Counted from the stretch's first letter, positions 51,771-63,456 are shown. The stretch is 64,000 nucleotides of DNA from Bryobacteraceae bacterium (GCA_026129905.1 JAHCHE010000003.1:62001-126000), one strand, 5' to 3'. The notes: generated by a model not told the origin, from the letters alone. Made by a program: numbers and translations.

Positions 51771-52937
51771 TTAACCCTTCGCCTCCGAGTGTTTGTGGAG
51801 AAGGCGTCCATCCCGGGTGAGGATGTAATCCTTGCCTCGCCAGTGCGTTGTGCCCTGGACGAACGAAAGCAGCCACGAAGCAAACCCGAGGAAATCCCGT
51901 GCCGGCAGAAGCGGCAGGGCACGCATGCCTTCCCTGTCCCTAAACCCCCATCCTAAAACGGCGGCGGCTGCCCCCACCCGGATCAGCAGAGCGCCCGCGA
52001 ACACGGCGAGGCCAAGGGCGTCAAAGCGGCGGAGAGCGGCGAAGATCAAGCCGAAGGGAATCGACCGGATCAGCAGCGTGGAGAAGAACGCCACCGGCCG
52101 CGCGGCCCGCGTGTTCTGGTCCCAATAGACCTGGTGCTTCCACCACTTCCGCGGGCTCTGGAGATCTACCATCGTGTCGATGACCGGCGGGGCCAATACG
52201 CGGCCGTAGCCCAGCTCGGAAATCCGGCGGCCAAGCTCGTAGTCCTCCACGAGGTAGTCGGCGAGTGAGGCGATGCCGCCGATTTCCTCGATTACCTTTG
52301 TTCGAAGCGCGATGGAGGCGCCGAGACAGAAGCCGGAAACGCGGGTTTCATACGCGAACACGACGCTCGGCATGAAGTCGGCGTTGAGCGACAGCAGTTC
52401 CATCTTTTCGTACCAGGAATCCGCGCATGCCGCCTTGTAAGGCGTGCAGACGTAGCCAACGCCCGGCCGGAACAGGGGGGCGACGATCGCCTTGAGGTAA
52501 CCGCGCTCAAGCTGCACGTCGCTGTCGCTGATCACCAGGTATTCATGGCGCACGTGTGGCATCGCGCCGAGCATGTTGTTGATCTTGCCATTGGCGCCGG
52601 CCTGCTGCTCGTCGACGGCGACAACCACCCGCTCCGGCCCGAACTCACGCTGGACCTGTTCGAGCAACAGGAGCGCGGGATCGTCCCGCCGTTGAACCGA
52701 GAAGATGACCTGGAAATCCGGATAGTCCTGGTCGGCGGTGCTGCGGAGGTTCCGGAGAAGGTTCTTTTCCAGGCCCGCGATCGGCTTGACGACGCTTACA
52801 GGAGGCCACGCCGGCGGCGGCGGGTCCGGTTTGCGCAGCCGCCACCGCGCTGTCGTCACGACGCAGAGCATATGGAACACGGATCCCGCGATCACAGGGA
52901 CCAGGCAGAGCCATTCCAGAATCGACAGCGATGGCAT
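51771..52937 (-). CDS. GT2/GT21 membrane glycosyltransferase (HpnI-like)
   Basis: 388 residues. An N-terminal TM helix (about 8-26), the GT2 domain with VSVVKPIAGLEKNLLRNL, the DxD-type SDSDVQL (donor binding), the catalytic Asp in VEDYELGRR, and a product site of the KWWKHQVYWDQNTR type, then several C-terminal TM helices. This arrangement matches HpnI and ceramide glucosyltransferases, which add GlcNAc or glucose to a membrane lipid. It begins the six-gene minus-strand operon and is preceded by a long untranslated region shared with the giant gene's promoter. Confidence 0.92.
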   Translation of the reverse strand: MPSLSILEWLCLVPVIAGSVFHMLCVVTTARWRLRKPDPPPPAWPPVSVVKPIAGLEKNLLRNLRSTADQDYPDFQVIFSVQRRDDPALLLLEQVQREFGPERVVVAVDEQQAGANGKINNMLGAMPHVRHEYLVISDSDVQLERGYLKAIVAPLFRPGVGYVCTPYKAACADSWYEKMELLSLNADFMPSVVFAYETRVSGFCLGASIALRTKVIEEIGGIASLADYLVEDYELGRRISELGYGRVLAPPVIDTMVDLQSPRKWWKHQVYWDQNTRAARPVAFFSTLLIRSIPFGLIFAALRRFDALGLAVFAGALLIRVGAAAAVLGWGFRDREGMRALPLLPARDFLGFASWLLSFVQGTTHWRGKDYILTRDGRLLHKHSEAKG

Positions 52938-53146
52938 GAACTCAATGGCGAGGCGAGATTGGCGCGACCGCCTGAATAACGAAGTATAACATTCGATGCG
53001 GAACGGACCGATCCAGGGGGCTCTGCCGGATCACTCGAACGGGGGAGGAGCGGCGACGGCTGGGGGCGGGGGTTCGCGGACGAGGGGAAGCGCCAAACCT
53101 ACAGATCACCCGCACACGCGCCATCGGAAAAATCCGAGGGGACGGA
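52938..53146. other. Divergent upstream region of the Arn-like operon
   Basis: 209 bp (of 673 bp between genes at 52937 and 53611) with no supported gene; it must contain the promoter of the minus-strand operon. No strong hexamer pair was identified on that strand. Confidence 0.4.
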
Positions 53147-53174
53147 TTGACGAGGCGACGGTGTTTGCTATACT
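53147..53174 (+). promoter_or_regulatory. Strong sigma-70-type promoter for the BACON giant gene
   Basis: TTGACG (53147-53152), a 16-bp spacer and TATACT (53169-53174); 5 of 6 matches in each hexamer. The predicted start is about 430 nt upstream of the GTG start at 53611, giving a very long leader. Confidence 0.65.
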
Positions 53175-53610
53175 TGTTCGTCACTCCAATCAGCCCTCCC
53201 CCGGGACAAACGGGCGCCGCGAAGGCCGTCCGTTGCGCAGACAGCTTTGGTGTGCGCAGAATTGCCTCTCAGGGCCTTAAGGTCTTCTTACTCGAATCTC
53301 TTTCTTGGGCGTGCGGGTAGCGCCGGCGGCCGTACCGGTACTGGCATCTGAGTTGCTTAAGGCTGAGGCGCAGCCGAACAACTGTTGATCCCGTTCGAAC
53401 GAGATACGACGCTACTGCGGAAAAAGCTACCGGAATACACGTTGGAAAAAATACACGAGGCTGCCGCGTTGAGGGGCGGTGCGTGACTTCACGCGCTCCC
53501 GTCGGCGGATTCTCCATCAGTTTGATGGACCGACCGTTCCGAAAGGCTAGAAAAGGAAAATGGGGCCTTCAATATGACGAAGTCCGCGGATGGCGTCTTG
53601 GGAGAGATGA
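53175..53610 (+). other. Long structured 5' leader of the BACON giant gene
   Basis: About 430 nt with no ORF of note. Hairpins near the 3' end: GCGTG-acTT-CACGC type (53481-53494) and a nested stem with GTCGG/CCGAC outside and CCATCA-GTT-TGATGG inside (53501-53534). AAGGC/GCCTT bases further down could pair. No known riboswitch class was recognised, but a regulatory leader is plausible. Confidence 0.4.
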
Positions 53611-56600
53611 GTGCAAGAGCAATCCAGACCGCTGAACCTGTCAATTCGTACACTCCTTTTGGCGCCGCTGTTGGCGTCGCTCACGCCGGCCGGCCTCCTG
53701 GGCGGCCAGTTGTTCTCGGACGATTTCAACGCCGGGCTGAAATCCCACTGGACCGTCGTAGACGAAGGAACCATCGTTGCACCCTCTAAGTGGTCCGTCA
53801 GCGGCGGAGTGTTACAGCAGACGACAAATATTTACGGGAATTCTTCCGATCCGCTGGCCAGGCCCGGCACTTACCTCCTGACGGGCAGCGCCCTGTGGAC
53901 GAATTACAGCGTCTCGGTCCGAATGCGGACCGCGGTGGACGACGACGTGATGGGCTTGATGTTCGGCTACCGCGACGCCGGCAATTATTACCGCTTCTCG
54001 TGGGACAGGGAGCGCTCAAAGCGCCAACTGGTGAAGTTCGTCAACGGGGCGGTGACTCTGTTAGCCGAGGACGGCGTCCCGTACAAGGATGGCCAATGGT
54101 ACGCCGTTGAGGCGAAGATGATCGGCGGGAAGGTGGAGATCTGGATCGACGGCAGCCGGATTTTTCAGGTCTCCGACGTCAGTCACAACAGCGGCAAGAT
54201 CGCGCTGTACAGTTGGTGGAACCTCGGCGTGAAGTTTGACGACGTGGTGGTGACCTCCGACGACATCGCTGGAAGCGAGCCGGCGTGTTCGTATTCGATT
54301 TCGCCGACGCAGGCCAGCGTGGGCGCCGCCGCAACGGCGAAGAGCGTTGCCGTCACGGCGCCAAGCGGCTGCGCGTGGACGGCCTCCAGCGGCGCGGCGT
54401 GGCTCCAGATCACTTCCGGCGCGAGCGGCTCCGGCAACGGAACGGTGAACTATTCGGTGCAGGCGAATGGAAGCGTCAGCTCGCGGACGGGTGCGCTCAC
54501 CATCGCCGGCATCACATTCACGGTGACGCAGTCGGGCTCCGGCAGCGCGGTAAGCCAGAGCGTCCTGTTCAGCGACGATTTTTCCGCCGGCCTGAAATCC
54601 CACTGGACGGTGGTGGACGAAGGGACCAACGTGGCGCCGTCGAGCTGGTCGGTGAGCGGAGGCGTCCTGGCGCAGAAGACCAACATCTACGGCAACGCCA
54701 GCGACCCGTTGGCGCAGCCGGGCACGTATTTGCTCACTGGCAGCGACGCCTGGGTCGACTACAACGTCTCCGTGCGCATGATGACGGCCGTTGACGACGA
54801 CGTCATGGGACTGATGTTCGCCTATCGCGACGCCGCCAATTACTACCGTTTTTCGTGGGATCGCGAGCGCTCCAACCGGCGCCTGGTGAAATTCGTTGAC
54901 GGAAAGACAACGCTGCTGGCGACCGACAATACGCCTTTCCAGGACAGCCGCTGGTATACGGTGGAGGCGCGCCTGGCCGCGGGCACGGTGGAAATTTGGA
55001 TCGACGGAACCCGCATTTTCCAGGTGTCCGACTCCAGCCACAGCAGCGGAAAGATCGCGCTGTACAGTTGGTGGAACCTCGGCGTGAAGTTCGACGACGT
55101 GCAGGTTAGCGGAGCATCGGGGGGCGGGGCGTGCAGTTACAGCATCTCGCCCACGCAAGCCAACACGGGCTCCGCATCGGGCGTGGGGAGCGTTGGGGTA
55201 ACCGCCCAAGCCGGCTGCTCGTGGACGGCATCCAGCAATGCGGCATGGATCTCGATTACTTCGGGCGGCTCCGGCTCCGGGGACGGGACGGTGGAATACG
55301 CGGTAACCGCCAGCTCCGGCAGTTCATCCCGGAGCGGCACGCTGACCATCGCGGGCAAGACGTTTACCCTGACGCAGGCGGGTGACGCGAGCTGCTCGTA
55401 CGCGATCTCGCCGACACAGGCCAGCGCGGCATCGGGAGCGTCGACGGGCAGCGTCGCCGTCACGTCGGCCTCGGGCTGCGCGTGGACGGCGTCGAGCAAC
55501 GCGGCGTGGCTTTCGATCACCTCCGGCGCTTCGGGCAGCGGCAACGGCGGCGTCGGCTATTCGGTGCAGGCCAACGGCACAGCTTCCTCGAGGCAGGGCA
55601 CGCTGACCATCGCCGGCCAGACGTTCACCGTTACCCAGCAGGCGGCCGCGTGCTCCTATTCGATTTCGCCGGCGCAGGCCAACGCGGCGGCGGGCGGCGC
55701 CTCCGGCAGCGTCGCGGTGACGGCCGGTTCCGGCTGCGCCTGGACGGCGTCAAGCAACGCGGGTTGGATTTCGATCACCTCCGGCGCCTCCGGCAGCGGC
55801 AACGGCGGCGTCGGCTATTCGGCGCAGGCTAACGGTACGACCTCCTCGAGGCAGGGCACGCTGACCATCGCCGGCCAGACCTTCACCCTTTCGCAGGCCG
55901 CCGGCGTCTCCGGCGGCGCCAGCAGCGGCGCCTGGTACAACGGGGGCTGGGCGTACCGCAAGGCGATCGTGATTCAGGGCGGCAAAGTGAGCGGCGGCCC
56001 GCACGCCAATTTCCCGGTACTGGTGCAACTGTACGGCGACGCGAACCTGGCGGCGTCGGCCCGCAACGACGGCAGCGACATTCTCTTCACCCTCAACGAC
56101 CACGCCACCAAGCTCGATCACGAAATCGAGTTGTTTGACCGCGCCAGCGGAAAGCTGACGGCCTGGGTGCGCGTGCCCTCGCTGAGCGGCGCGGCCAATA
56201 CGACCCTGTACATGTACTACGGCAACTCCGGGGCGGCGAACCAGCAGAACCCGAGCGGGGTCTGGGACGCCAACTACGTGGGCGTCTGGCACCTCGGGAA
56301 TGGAGATTCAACGGCGGCGAGCTTCTACAAAGACAGCTCCGGCGGCAACCACGGCACGATGACCGACGCCAAGGGTAACGCGACGAACACGCCGGCGGCG
56401 GCGGCCGACGGCATGGCGTTCGCCGGCGACAGCGACGGGCGGATTCGGATGGCGACAGCGGCGGCGCTGAACAACCTGGCCGCCAACGGGATGACGGTGG
56501 AGATCTGGGCGCAGGCCGATAGCCGGAACCGCGGCTACTCGTGGCCGCGGCTGGTGGACAAAAACAACGAGACCAGCGGAGGCTGGAAGCTGTACCGGAA

Positions 56601-59600
56601 CGGCAGCGGCGCATTTCTCTTCTCCAGCCGCTGGTCCGACCTGGACCAGTGGTGGCAGGCCGGCACGCTCGACAAGACCACGCCAGCTTACATGGCGGTC
56701 GCGTACGACGGCTCCAGTGGGACCAACGACCCTGCGATGTATAAGGACGGACAGCGGTTGACGATCACCTCGCGGTCGGCGCGTCCGAGCGGGACGCTGA
56801 ACGCCGACGCCTCGGTGCCGTTGGCCTTCGCCAACCAGGCCAATGGCAATCGGGCCTTTGACGGGCTCCTGGATGAGGTGCGGATCTCGAAAACCATCCG
56901 GAGCGACGGATGGATTCAGACGACGTACAACGCCATAAAGTCGCCGGAGACGTTCCTCAGCGCGGGAAGCGAGCAGTCCGGCACCGGCGGCAGCGGCGAG
57001 GATTCCGGCTCCAGCGATTGTTCGTACACGCTGAACCCAACGCAGGCGACGGTGGGCGCGGGGGCCGGCAGCGGCAACACCGTGGGAGTCACCTCGGCGT
57101 CGAGTTGCGCGTGGACGGCGTCGAGCAACGCCGGCTGGATCTCGGTCACGTCGGGCTCTTCCGGAAGCGGCAACGGCAGCGTCGGGTATTCCGTGCAGGC
57201 CAACCCCGCGACGTCATCGCGGCAAGGGACGCTGACCATCGCGGGCCAGACGTTCACTGTCACGCAGCAGGCCGCGGCGTGCTCCTACTCGATCTCTCCG
57301 ACTCAGATTAACGCGGGCTCGGGCGCTGCATCCGGCAGCGTCGCCGTTACGGCGTCCTCGGGCTGCGCGTGGACGGCATCGAGCAACGCGGGCTGGATCT
57401 CGATCACGTCGGGCGAATCCGGCAGCGGCAACGGCAGCGTCGGGTATTCCGTGCAGGCCAATGCCACGACGTCGTCGCGGCAAGGGACGTTGACCATCGG
57501 GGGACAGACGTTCACCGTCACGCAACAAGGCGATTCCTCCAGTTGCGCCTACGGAATCTCTCCTGGGCAAGTCAACGTGGCGGCGGATGCCACGACAGGC
57601 AGCGTTGCGGTCACGGCGGCGTCGGGCTGCGCGTGGACGGCGTCGAGCAACGCGGCGTGGATTTCGATCACCTCGGGTTCCTCGGGCAGCGGCAACGGCA
57701 ACACCGGCTATTCCGTACAGGCCAACGGTACGTCCTCGTCGCGCCAAGGTACGTTGACCATCGCGGGGCAGACATTCACCGTGACGCAGGAAGCGGGGAC
57801 ATGCGGCTACGCCCTCTCGCCGACCGTCGCCACAGTGGGGCCGTCCTCCACGACAGGCAAAGTCAACGTCACGACGGCCACAGGCTGCCCGTGGACGGCC
57901 TCGAGCAGCGCGGCATGGCTGAGCATTACGTCCGGCGCGAGCGGCAACGGAAGCGGCAGCGTAAACTACTCCGTGCAGTCGAATTCCGGCGCGCAAAGGC
58001 AGGCCACCTTGACGATCGGAGGACAGACATTCACGCTCAGCCAGCTTTCGAGCAGCGGCTGCCAGTTCACGCTGACGCCCACGCTTATGAACGTGGGGCC
58101 GGACGCCGGGACTTCCAGCGTGAACATTACCACGACGTCCGGCTGCTCGTGGACCGTAACGAGCCTGTCATCCTGGATCGGCGTGAACACGCCCAAGGCC
58201 GGGACGGGAAGCGGGAAATCGAACTTCTCGTTTTCGGCCAATACCACCGGGAGCCCGAGAACGGGCGGCCTGAGCATTGGCGGCGTGACGGTCCAGGTCA
58301 ATCAACTCGCGGCCATCCAAGGGAATGTGTTCCATGTTCCGCCGGGGGCGAATCTCCAACAGGCGATCGACCAGGCGAAGCCGGGCGACACGATCACGCT
58401 GGAGCCGGGCGTCGATTACCGCGGGAGCTTCTATCTGCGTAAGAAGACCGGCAACCAGTTCATCACCATCACGACCTCGGCGCCGCACCTGCTCCCCCCG
58501 CCGGGGACGCGGGTCACGCCGGCCGACGCGCCCAACCTGCCCAAGGTCAGCTCGCCCAGCAACAGTCCGGTCTTCCGCACCGATACCGGGGCGCATCACT
58601 ACCGGCTGGTCGGGCTGCAGATCCGCTCGCCGGGCTGGTACAACTGGGACCTCATCCGTTTGGGGTCCGACACCGTTTCGGACGTCACCCAGCAGTCCTC
58701 CGATTTCGAGTTAGACCGGCTGTACATACACGGCGATCCCAGTTTGGGGGCCAAGCGCGGCATCACGCTGAACACGGCGTCGACGATCATCAAGAACTGC
58801 TACATCTCCGACATCAAGGGAGTGGGGCAGGAAACGCAGGCAATCCTGGGATGGAACGGCCCGGGACCGTATGACATCATCAACAATCACCTGGAAGCGG
58901 CCGGCGAGAACATCATGTTCGGCGGCGCCACGGCGAGGATTCCGAACCTGGTTCCGTCCGACATCGTGATCAAGAACAACTACATCACGAAGAAGCTCTC
59001 GTGGTGGGCGAACCACCCGACCTACGAGGGCAAGCTCTGGACGGTGAAAAACATCCTCGAGCTGAAGAATGCCCGCCGCGTGCTGTTGGAGGGCAACATC
59101 TTCGAGCACAACTGGCGGCAGGCTCAAGCCGGCTACGCGATCGTGCTGACGGTGCGCACCCAGGGCGGGGCGATGCCGTGGGCGGTTGTCGAGGACGTTA
59201 CGTTCGTCCGCAACATCATCCGTCGCTCCGGCGCGGGAGTGAATATCCTCGGTAAAGACTACAACGGTAGCCTCCAGGGCATTACGCGGCGCATCACGTT
59301 CAGAGATAACGTCTTTGACGACATCGACAACAAGAACTGGCCGGGCGAGGGGCGGATGGTTCAGCTTCTCACCGCGCCGGAAGATATCACGTTCGAGCAC
59401 AACACGTTCAACTCCGGCGCGCTGCACTCGGCGATCATGTTCGACGGACAGCCGACCGTCCGCTTCGTTTTCCGGAACAACCTGATGTTCCACGGCACGA
59501 ACGGCGTGTTCGGGTCGGGGAAAGCGATCGGTACGGGAACGCTGAACTACTACGCCCCGGGGTATGTGTTCACGAAGAACGCCCTTTGGGGCGCCGCAAG

Positions 59601-59793
59601 CAAGGCCGGAGCGTATCCTTCCGGGAACTACTTCCCGGCCTCCATCGGCGACGTCAAGTTCGTGAACGTCGCAGCCGGCGATTTTCGCCTGTCGTCGGCA
59701 AGCCCCTATCGCAATCTTGGGACGGATGGCGCCGACCTCGGCGCCAACGTCGTCTCGGTGGAATCCGCTACCGTGAAGTCACTGAATCCCTGA
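53611..59793 (+). CDS. Giant secreted protein: two LamG-like modules, nine BACON repeats, DUF2341-LamG, beta-helix
   Basis: 2060 residues, GTG start with GGGAG upstream, signal peptide ending LTPAGLLGG. Order: LamG/DUF1080-like module (about 33-222), BACON1 (C226-310), second LamG-like module (about 317-500), BACON2-4 (508-765), DUF2341 plus LamG (about 774-1120, [12 protein letters not shown] and VWHLGN), BACON5-9 (1137-1566), parallel beta-helix (about 1570-2060, from [17 protein letters not shown]). Each BACON has a Cys at its start and one before WTASS, probably a disulfide. BACON modules bind glycans in Bacteroidetes and acidobacterial proteins. Inference: a carbohydrate-binding or -degrading surface protein, adhesin, or mucin-like spacer. 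The catalytic function of the beta-helix is unproven. Confidence 0.93.
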   Translation: MQEQSRPLNLSIRTLLLAPLLASLTPAGLLGGQLFSDDFNAGLKSHWTVVDEGTIVAPSKWSVSGGVLQQTTNIYGNSSDPLARPGTYLLTGSALWTNYSVSVRMRTAVDDDVMGLMFGYRDAGNYYRFSWDRERSKRQLVKFVNGAVTLLAEDGVPYKDGQWYAVEAKMIGGKVEIWIDGSRIFQVSDVSHNSGKIALYSWWNLGVKFDDVVVTSDDIAGSEPACSYSISPTQASVGAAATAKSVAVTAPSGCAWTASSGAAWLQITSGASGSGNGTVNYSVQANGSVSSRTGALTIAGITFTVTQSGSGSAVSQSVLFSDDFSAGLKSHWTVVDEGTNVAPSSWSVSGGVLAQKTNIYGNASDPLAQPGTYLLTGSDAWVDYNVSVRMMTAVDDDVMGLMFAYRDAANYYRFSWDRERSNRRLVKFVDGKTTLLATDNTPFQDSRWYTVEARLAAGTVEIWIDGTRIFQVSDSSHSSGKIALYSWWNLGVKFDDVQVSGASGGGACSYSISPTQANTGSASGVGSVGVTAQAGCSWTASSNAAWISITSGGSGSGDGTVEYAVTASSGSSSRSGTLTIAGKTFTLTQAGDASCSYAISPTQASAASGASTGSVAVTSASGCAWTASSNAAWLSITSGASGSGNGGVGYSVQANGTASSRQGTLTIAGQTFTVTQQAAACSYSISPAQANAAAGGASGSVAVTAGSGCAWTASSNAGWISITSGASGSGNGGVGYSAQANGTTSSRQGTLTIAGQTFTLSQAAGVSGGASSGAWYNGGWAYRKAIVIQGGKVSGGPHANFPVLVQLYGDANLAASARNDGSDILFTLNDHATKLDHEIELFDRASGKLTAWVRVPSLSGAANTTLYMYYGNSGAANQQNPSGVWDANYVGVWHLGNGDSTAASFYKDSSGGNHGTMTDAKGNATNTPAAAADGMAFAGDSDGRIRMATAAALNNLAANGMTVEIWAQADSRNRGYSWPRLVDKNNETSGGWKLYRNGSGAFLFSSRWSDLDQWWQAGTLDKTTPAYMAVAYDGSSGTNDPAMYKDGQRLTITSRSARPSGTLNADASVPLAFANQANGNRAFDGLLDEVRISKTIRSDGWIQTTYNAIKSPETFLSAGSEQSGTGGSGEDSGSSDCSYTLNPTQATVGAGAGSGNTVGVTSASSCAWTASSNAGWISVTSGSSGSGNGSVGYSVQANPATSSRQGTLTIAGQTFTVTQQAAACSYSISPTQINAGSGAASGSVAVTASSGCAWTASSNAGWISITSGESGSGNGSVGYSVQANATTSSRQGTLTIGGQTFTVTQQGDSSSCAYGISPGQVNVAADATTGSVAVTAASGCAWTASSNAAWISITSGSSGSGNGNTGYSVQANGTSSSRQGTLTIAGQTFTVTQEAGTCGYALSPTVATVGPSSTTGKVNVTTATGCPWTASSSAAWLSITSGASGNGSGSVNYSVQSNSGAQRQATLTIGGQTFTLSQLSSSGCQFTLTPTLMNVGPDAGTSSVNITTTSGCSWTVTSLSSWIGVNTPKAGTGSGKSNFSFSANTTGSPRTGGLSIGGVTVQVNQLAAIQGNVFHVPPGANLQQAIDQAKPGDTITLEPGVDYRGSFYLRKKTGNQFITITTSAPHLLPPPGTRVTPADAPNLPKVSSPSNSPVFRTDTGAHHYRLVGLQIRSPGWYNWDLIRLGSDTVSDVTQQSSDFELDRLYIHGDPSLGAKRGITLNTASTIIKNCYISDIKGVGQETQAILGWNGPGPYDIINNHLEAAGENIMFGGATARIPNLVPSDIVIKNNYITKKLSWWANHPTYEGKLWTVKNILELKNARRVLLEGNIFEHNWRQAQAGYAIVLTVRTQGGAMPWAVVEDVTFVRNIIRRSGAGVNILGKDYNGSLQGITRRITFRDNVFDDIDNKNWPGEGRMVQLLTAPEDITFEHNTFNSGALHSAIMFDGQPTVRFVFRNNLMFHGTNGVFGSGKAIGTGTLNYYAPGYVFTKNALWGAASKAGAYPSGNYFPASIGDVKFVNVAAGDFRLSSASPYRNLGTDGADLGANVVSVESATVKSLNP
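53701..55112 (+). repeat. Tandem LamG-like duplication within the giant gene
   Basis: Module A (about 53701-54270) and module B (about 54556-55112) are about 70-80% identical in protein, with the shared text FSDDF[15 protein letters not shown] and [17 protein letters not shown] identity is also high, showing recent duplication with the intervening BACON1 (54286-54537) copied in between. Confidence 0.85.
54286..58315 (+). repeat. BACON repeat array, nine units in three blocks
   Basis: Units of about 84 residues begin at codons for Cys 226 (block 54286-54537), 508 (three units, 55132 to about 55905) and 1137 (five units, 57019 to about 58315). A consensus Cys-(S/A)-Y-x-(I/L)-(S/N)-P-x-Q then ...-C-x-WTASS, then a Ser/Gly-rich loop (SGxSGSGNG) and [13 protein letters not shown]. 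Units 3 to 7 are nearly identical in stretches; unit 9 is most diverged. Confidence 0.9.
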
Positions 59794-59932
59794 CGCCAGT
59801 GAAGGGCAGGCTGCGGCCGCCGGCGGCCTTCAGCCTGCCCAATTTTCGAGGTTTGTTATACTAAGCCGGAACGTCGGGAGCGCGGCGCGGGTTTGGTGTT
59901 TCCAGCGCGCCTCGGCGTCCCGCCATTGAACC

Positions 59933-60745
59933 ATGAGCGCCACCCGGGCCGTTGACGACAGTGCTCGCCCTTTCCCGTTCGGCAGAAACTGGGAAGAGTT
60001 CGTCCGCAAGCATTTCTCCGAGGAGCGAGTCCGCGTTTCGCGGGAGCACATCCTGAAGTTTCTGGACCTGCCGGACCTGAAGGGCAAGTCCTTCCTTGAC
60101 GTCGGCTGCGGCAGCGGCCTTTCGTCGCTCGCCGCGTGGGAGGCCGGCGCCGACCGCGTGGTCAGCTTCGACGTGGACGCCGACTCGGTGAAGACGACGG
60201 AACAACTGCGGCGCTTGCGTGGGTCCCCTGGCAACTGGACGGTGCTGGCCGGCTCCGCGCTGGACGAGGCTTTTCTCCGATCGACCGACCCAGCGGATAT
60301 CGTTTATTCCTGGGGCGTGCTCCACCATACAGGGCGGATGTGGCAAGCCATCCGCAACGCGGCCATCCCACTGAAGTCCGGCGCGCTGTTCTACATCGCG
60401 CTGTATCTCACGTCGGCGAGGAGCGGGTATTGGCTGGCGGTGAAGAAGAAATATAACAGCGCCTCGACGTTCCAGAAGCGAGTGATGGAGGCCCGCTACG
60501 TCGTTCGTCACGTCGTCGTCCCCAAGCTGGTGCGGGGCCAGAACCCAATCCGCTTTATCCGCACCTACGAGCAGCGCCGCGGGATGGCGTTTCTGCCGGA
60601 CGTCCGTGACTGGCTTGGTGGCTATCCTTATGAAGACGCTACGATTCCAGAGGTTCTCCGCTTCTGTAATCGCGAGTTGGGCCTGAACCTGGTCAACATC
60701 AACCCGGGCAGCGGGTTGGCCGAGTACCTTTTTCATAAACCGTGA
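59933..60745 (+). CDS. SAM-dependent class I methyltransferase
   Basis: 270 residues. Motif [31 protein letters not shown] with Asp at the end of strand 2, and the [33 protein letters not shown] catalytic stretch. No specific substrate signature. The stop overlaps the GTG start of the next gene by four nt (GTGA), an odd pairing of a methyltransferase with a sugar-acid dehydratase. It may be a small-molecule or lipid methyltransferase. Confidence 0.82.
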   Translation: MSATRAVDDSARPFPFGRNWEEFVRKHFSEERVRVSREHILKFLDLPDLKGKSFLDVGCGSGLSSLAAWEAGADRVVSFDVDADSVKTTEQLRRLRGSPGNWTVLAGSALDEAFLRSTDPADIVYSWGVLHHTGRMWQAIRNAAIPLKSGALFYIALYLTSARSGYWLAVKKKYNSASTFQKRVMEARYVVRHVVVPKLVRGQNPIRFIRTYEQRRGMAFLPDVRDWLGGYPYEDATIPEVLRFCNRELGLNLVNINPGSGLAEYLFHKP

Positions 60746-62727
60746 GCGAAATTCCATCCGCAACCATTCTCGATTCCGGCGACGATTCGCTGTTCGATCT
60801 TCGGACCCGAGCCCATGGCCCGGAGGGACGCTTGCCCGTCACGCCCGAATTGCTGCTTAACCGCCCTTCCGGCGACCTGTTCGGATGGGGACAAAATGCG
60901 GGCATGGGCTGGGATCCCGCCAAGCTCGGCGGCAAGGAAATCCTCCTGTTGAGCACGCACGGGGGCGTGCGCGCGGCGGACGGAACGCCGATCGCGCTCG
61001 GCTATCACACCGGGCATTGGGAAGTCGGCCTGCTGGTGGAAGCGGCGGCGATGGAACTCAGGGCGCTTGAGGCCATCCCGTTCGCCGGCTATTGTACCGA
61101 CCCCTGTGACGGGCGCACCCAGGGTACGCCGGGCATGTACGACAGCCTGCCGTACCGCAACGACGCGTCGTACGTATTTCGACGGCTGATCCGCTCACTG
61201 CCGACGCGCGCGGGCGTCCTGGGCGCGGCCACGTGCGACAAGGGGCTCCCGGCGATGATGATGACGCTGGCCGCCCTGCCGGACCTGCCAAGCGTTCTGA
61301 TGCCTGGCGGCGTGACGCTGCTGGCCGAACAGGGCGAAGATGCGGGCAAAGTTCAGAGCCTCGGCGCGCGGTACGCCCACGGCGAGATCACCCTCGACTA
61401 TGTCGCCGAGATCGGGTGTCGGGCGTGCGCCTCTCCCGGCGGCGGCTGCCAGTTCCTGGGAACCGCGGCGACGTCCCAGGTGGTGGGCGAGGCGCTCGGG
61501 ATGTCGCTTCCGCATTCCGCGCTGTCGCCCTCGGGTCAGCCGATCTGGCTGGACATGGGGAGGCGGTCGGCGCGCGCCGTCCTCGCGCTGGAAGCCGGAG
61601 GACTAGGGATGCGTGACATCGTGACCAGCGCTTCGATTCGGAACGCGATGGTGACGCACGCGGCGTTTGGAGGATCGACGAACCTGATTCTGCACCTGAC
61701 CGCGATCGCGCACGCGGCGGGCTTGCGGCGGCCCACGGTGGACGACTGGACCGCGGTGAACCGAACCATCCCGCGGCTGGTGGACGTGCTGCCCAACATG
61801 GTGGATGGCTTCACCACGGCGCAGGCGTTTCTGGCTGGCGGGGTCCCGGAGGTCATGCTGCACCTGCGGCGCGCCGGCCTCCTGGAACTGGACGTCCTTA
61901 CCGTTTCGGGCGAGACGCTCGGTCAGGCGCTCGACTGGTGGGAAGGCTCCGAGCGGCGGGCTCGGCTCAAGAAGGTCCTCAAGGAACGCGACGGCATCGA
62001 TTCGGAGCGGGTGATCATGGACCCTGACGCGGCCCGGCGGCACGGCCTCACCTCGACGACCTGCTTCCCGCGCGGGAACCTGACGCCGGGCGGTTCGGTG
62101 ATCAAGAGCACGGCGATCGATCCGTCGGTGGTGGATGCCGACGGCGTCTTCCGCAAGGTAGGGCCGGCGCGCGTGTTCCTCACGGAGCGGGACGCCATCG
62201 CGGCCGTCAAGAGCACCGGGCGCGACCGGATCAAGGAAGGGGACGTGATGGTGCTGATCTGCCGTGGTCCCATGGGCGCCGGGATGGAAGAGACCTTTCA
62301 GCTCACCTGCGCGCTCCGCTACGTCAGCTTCGGCAGGCACGTCGCATTGCTCACCGACGCGCGCTTCAGCGGCGTTTCGGCGGGGGCATGCATCGGCCAC
62401 ATCACGCCCGAGGCGCTCGCGGGAGGCCCGATCGGCCGTGTGCGCGACGGCGACCTCATCGAGATCGTCATCGACCGGGACCGTCTGGAGGGCTCGGTGA
62501 ACCTGGTGGGCGCCGATGGCCGCCGGTTCACCGCGGAAGAGGGAACACGGATATTGACGGCGCGCGCGGCTCGCGAGGACCTGGCGCCCGACCCGGAGTT
62601 GCCGGCCGAGACGCGGCTGTGGGCGGCGCTTCAGGAAGCGAGCGGCGGGACGTGGGGCGGCAGCGTCTTCGATGTGGACGCTATCGTCCGGCGCCTTGAC
62701 GCCGGGAAAAAGGCGCTGGGAGAGTAA
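60742..62727 (+). CDS. YjhG/YagF-type dehydratase, IlvD/Edd family (sugar-acid dehydratase)
   Basis: 661 residues, start GTG 60742 in a GTGA overlap. The length and sequence pattern match E. coli YjhG (655 residues) throughout: RTHADG-like RTRAHGPEG start, [84 protein letters not shown] and the DPELP-x-x-TRLWA end. The cysteines of DPC, TCDKG and [11 protein letters not shown] are the iron-sulfur ligands. The E. coli enzymes act on D-xylonate; here the sugar acid is unproven. No xylose dehydrogenase is adjacent. Confidence 0.9.
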   Translation: MSEIPSATILDSGDDSLFDLRTRAHGPEGRLPVTPELLLNRPSGDLFGWGQNAGMGWDPAKLGGKEILLLSTHGGVRAADGTPIALGYHTGHWEVGLLVEAAAMELRALEAIPFAGYCTDPCDGRTQGTPGMYDSLPYRNDASYVFRRLIRSLPTRAGVLGAATCDKGLPAMMMTLAALPDLPSVLMPGGVTLLAEQGEDAGKVQSLGARYAHGEITLDYVAEIGCRACASPGGGCQFLGTAATSQVVGEALGMSLPHSALSPSGQPIWLDMGRRSARAVLALEAGGLGMRDIVTSASIRNAMVTHAAFGGSTNLILHLTAIAHAAGLRRPTVDDWTAVNRTIPRLVDVLPNMVDGFTTAQAFLAGGVPEVMLHLRRAGLLELDVLTVSGETLGQALDWWEGSERRARLKKVLKERDGIDSERVIMDPDAARRHGLTSTTCFPRGNLTPGGSVIKSTAIDPSVVDADGVFRKVGPARVFLTERDAIAAVKSTGRDRIKEGDVMVLICRGPMGAGMEETFQLTCALRYVSFGRHVALLTDARFSGVSAGACIGHITPEALAGGPIGRVRDGDLIEIVIDRDRLEGSVNLVGADGRRFTAEEGTRILTARAAREDLAPDPELPAETRLWAALQEASGGTWGGSVFDVDAIVRRLDAGKKALGE

Positions 62728-63436
62728 GCGCGGGATCGGGCCGCATCTCGCGCTTTCGCTTGAGCAGCGGGACGTTCAGGAAATCCACCACCGGCTGCAT
62801 CGCGCGGAACCGCTTCACCAGTTCTCCGAGCAGCTTTGGCGTGGGGACCGGCGCCGGGTCGAGAACCAGGTAATAGTAGAGCTGCTTGTAGCGAAGCAGG
62901 TCGACAGCGGGATGATCGGCCGGGAATCCCTTGGGCGGCCGGCTTAGTTGGTTTCCCTGCAAGTCCCCGGCGAGCGAACGCAACTTCGCCGGTCTGGTGA
63001 GGCGCCGGAACTCTTCGTACTCGCTCGCCAGGTGATTTCGGATCGCGAGCAGTTCGTCCGGTCCCGGCATGTACACGCCGCCCGCGACCTCGATGCCCTT
63101 GGAGGAAACGCTGAAGTAGTAGCCCGCGCCCGCATGCTTTTCCAGGCCGCGGCGAGGAAAGTTGGCCGCGATGTGGCTCTTGTACGGGGTCTTGTCGGCG
63201 CTGAAGCGCGTGTCGCGGTAGATGCGATAGAGCGCCTTCGCCGGTTCGGTGACGTGCTCGGGAGCAAAGGACGCGAACTCGGCATTGAGCGCGCCGACCA
63301 GTTCGATCATCGGCGCCTTCACTTTCTCCTCAAACGTCTGCTTGTGCGCCTGAAACCACTCGCGATTGTTGTTTTTCGCCAGTTGGTCGAAGAAGGTCAG
63401 GGCCTCCCGCGGAAAACCCGGGAACCGTGTGGGCAT
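62681..63436 (-). CDS. DUF2461 family protein
   Basis: 251 residues from ATG 63436 with AAGGAGAG upstream; longer frames overlap murB. Characteristic text: [43 protein letters not shown], then [32 protein letters not shown] and the [21 protein letters not shown] end. Family of unknown function, about 220-250 residues. Its 3' end overlaps the convergent YjhG gene by 47 bp. Divergent from murB with 28 bp between starts. Confidence 0.88.
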   Translation of the reverse strand: MPTRFPGFPREALTFFDQLAKNNNREWFQAHKQTFEEKVKAPMIELVGALNAEFASFAPEHVTEPAKALYRIYRDTRFSADKTPYKSHIAANFPRRGLEKHAGAGYYFSVSSKGIEVAGGVYMPGPDELLAIRNHLASEYEEFRRLTRPAKLRSLAGDLQGNQLSRPPKGFPADHPAVDLLRYKQLYYYLVLDPAPVPTPKLLGELVKRFRAMQPVVDFLNVPLLKRKREMRPDPALTLPAPFSRRQGAGR

Positions 63437-63450
63437 GGACTCTCCTTGCC

Positions 63451-63456
63451 TATAAT
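63451..63456 (+). promoter_or_regulatory. Candidate -10 of murB
   Basis: TATAAT lies nine nt before ATG 63465, so transcription would begin at or next to the start codon (leaderless mRNA). A clear -35 is not seen. The second Met codon (63474) is a possible internal start with a weak GAG ribosome site. Confidence 0.35.
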
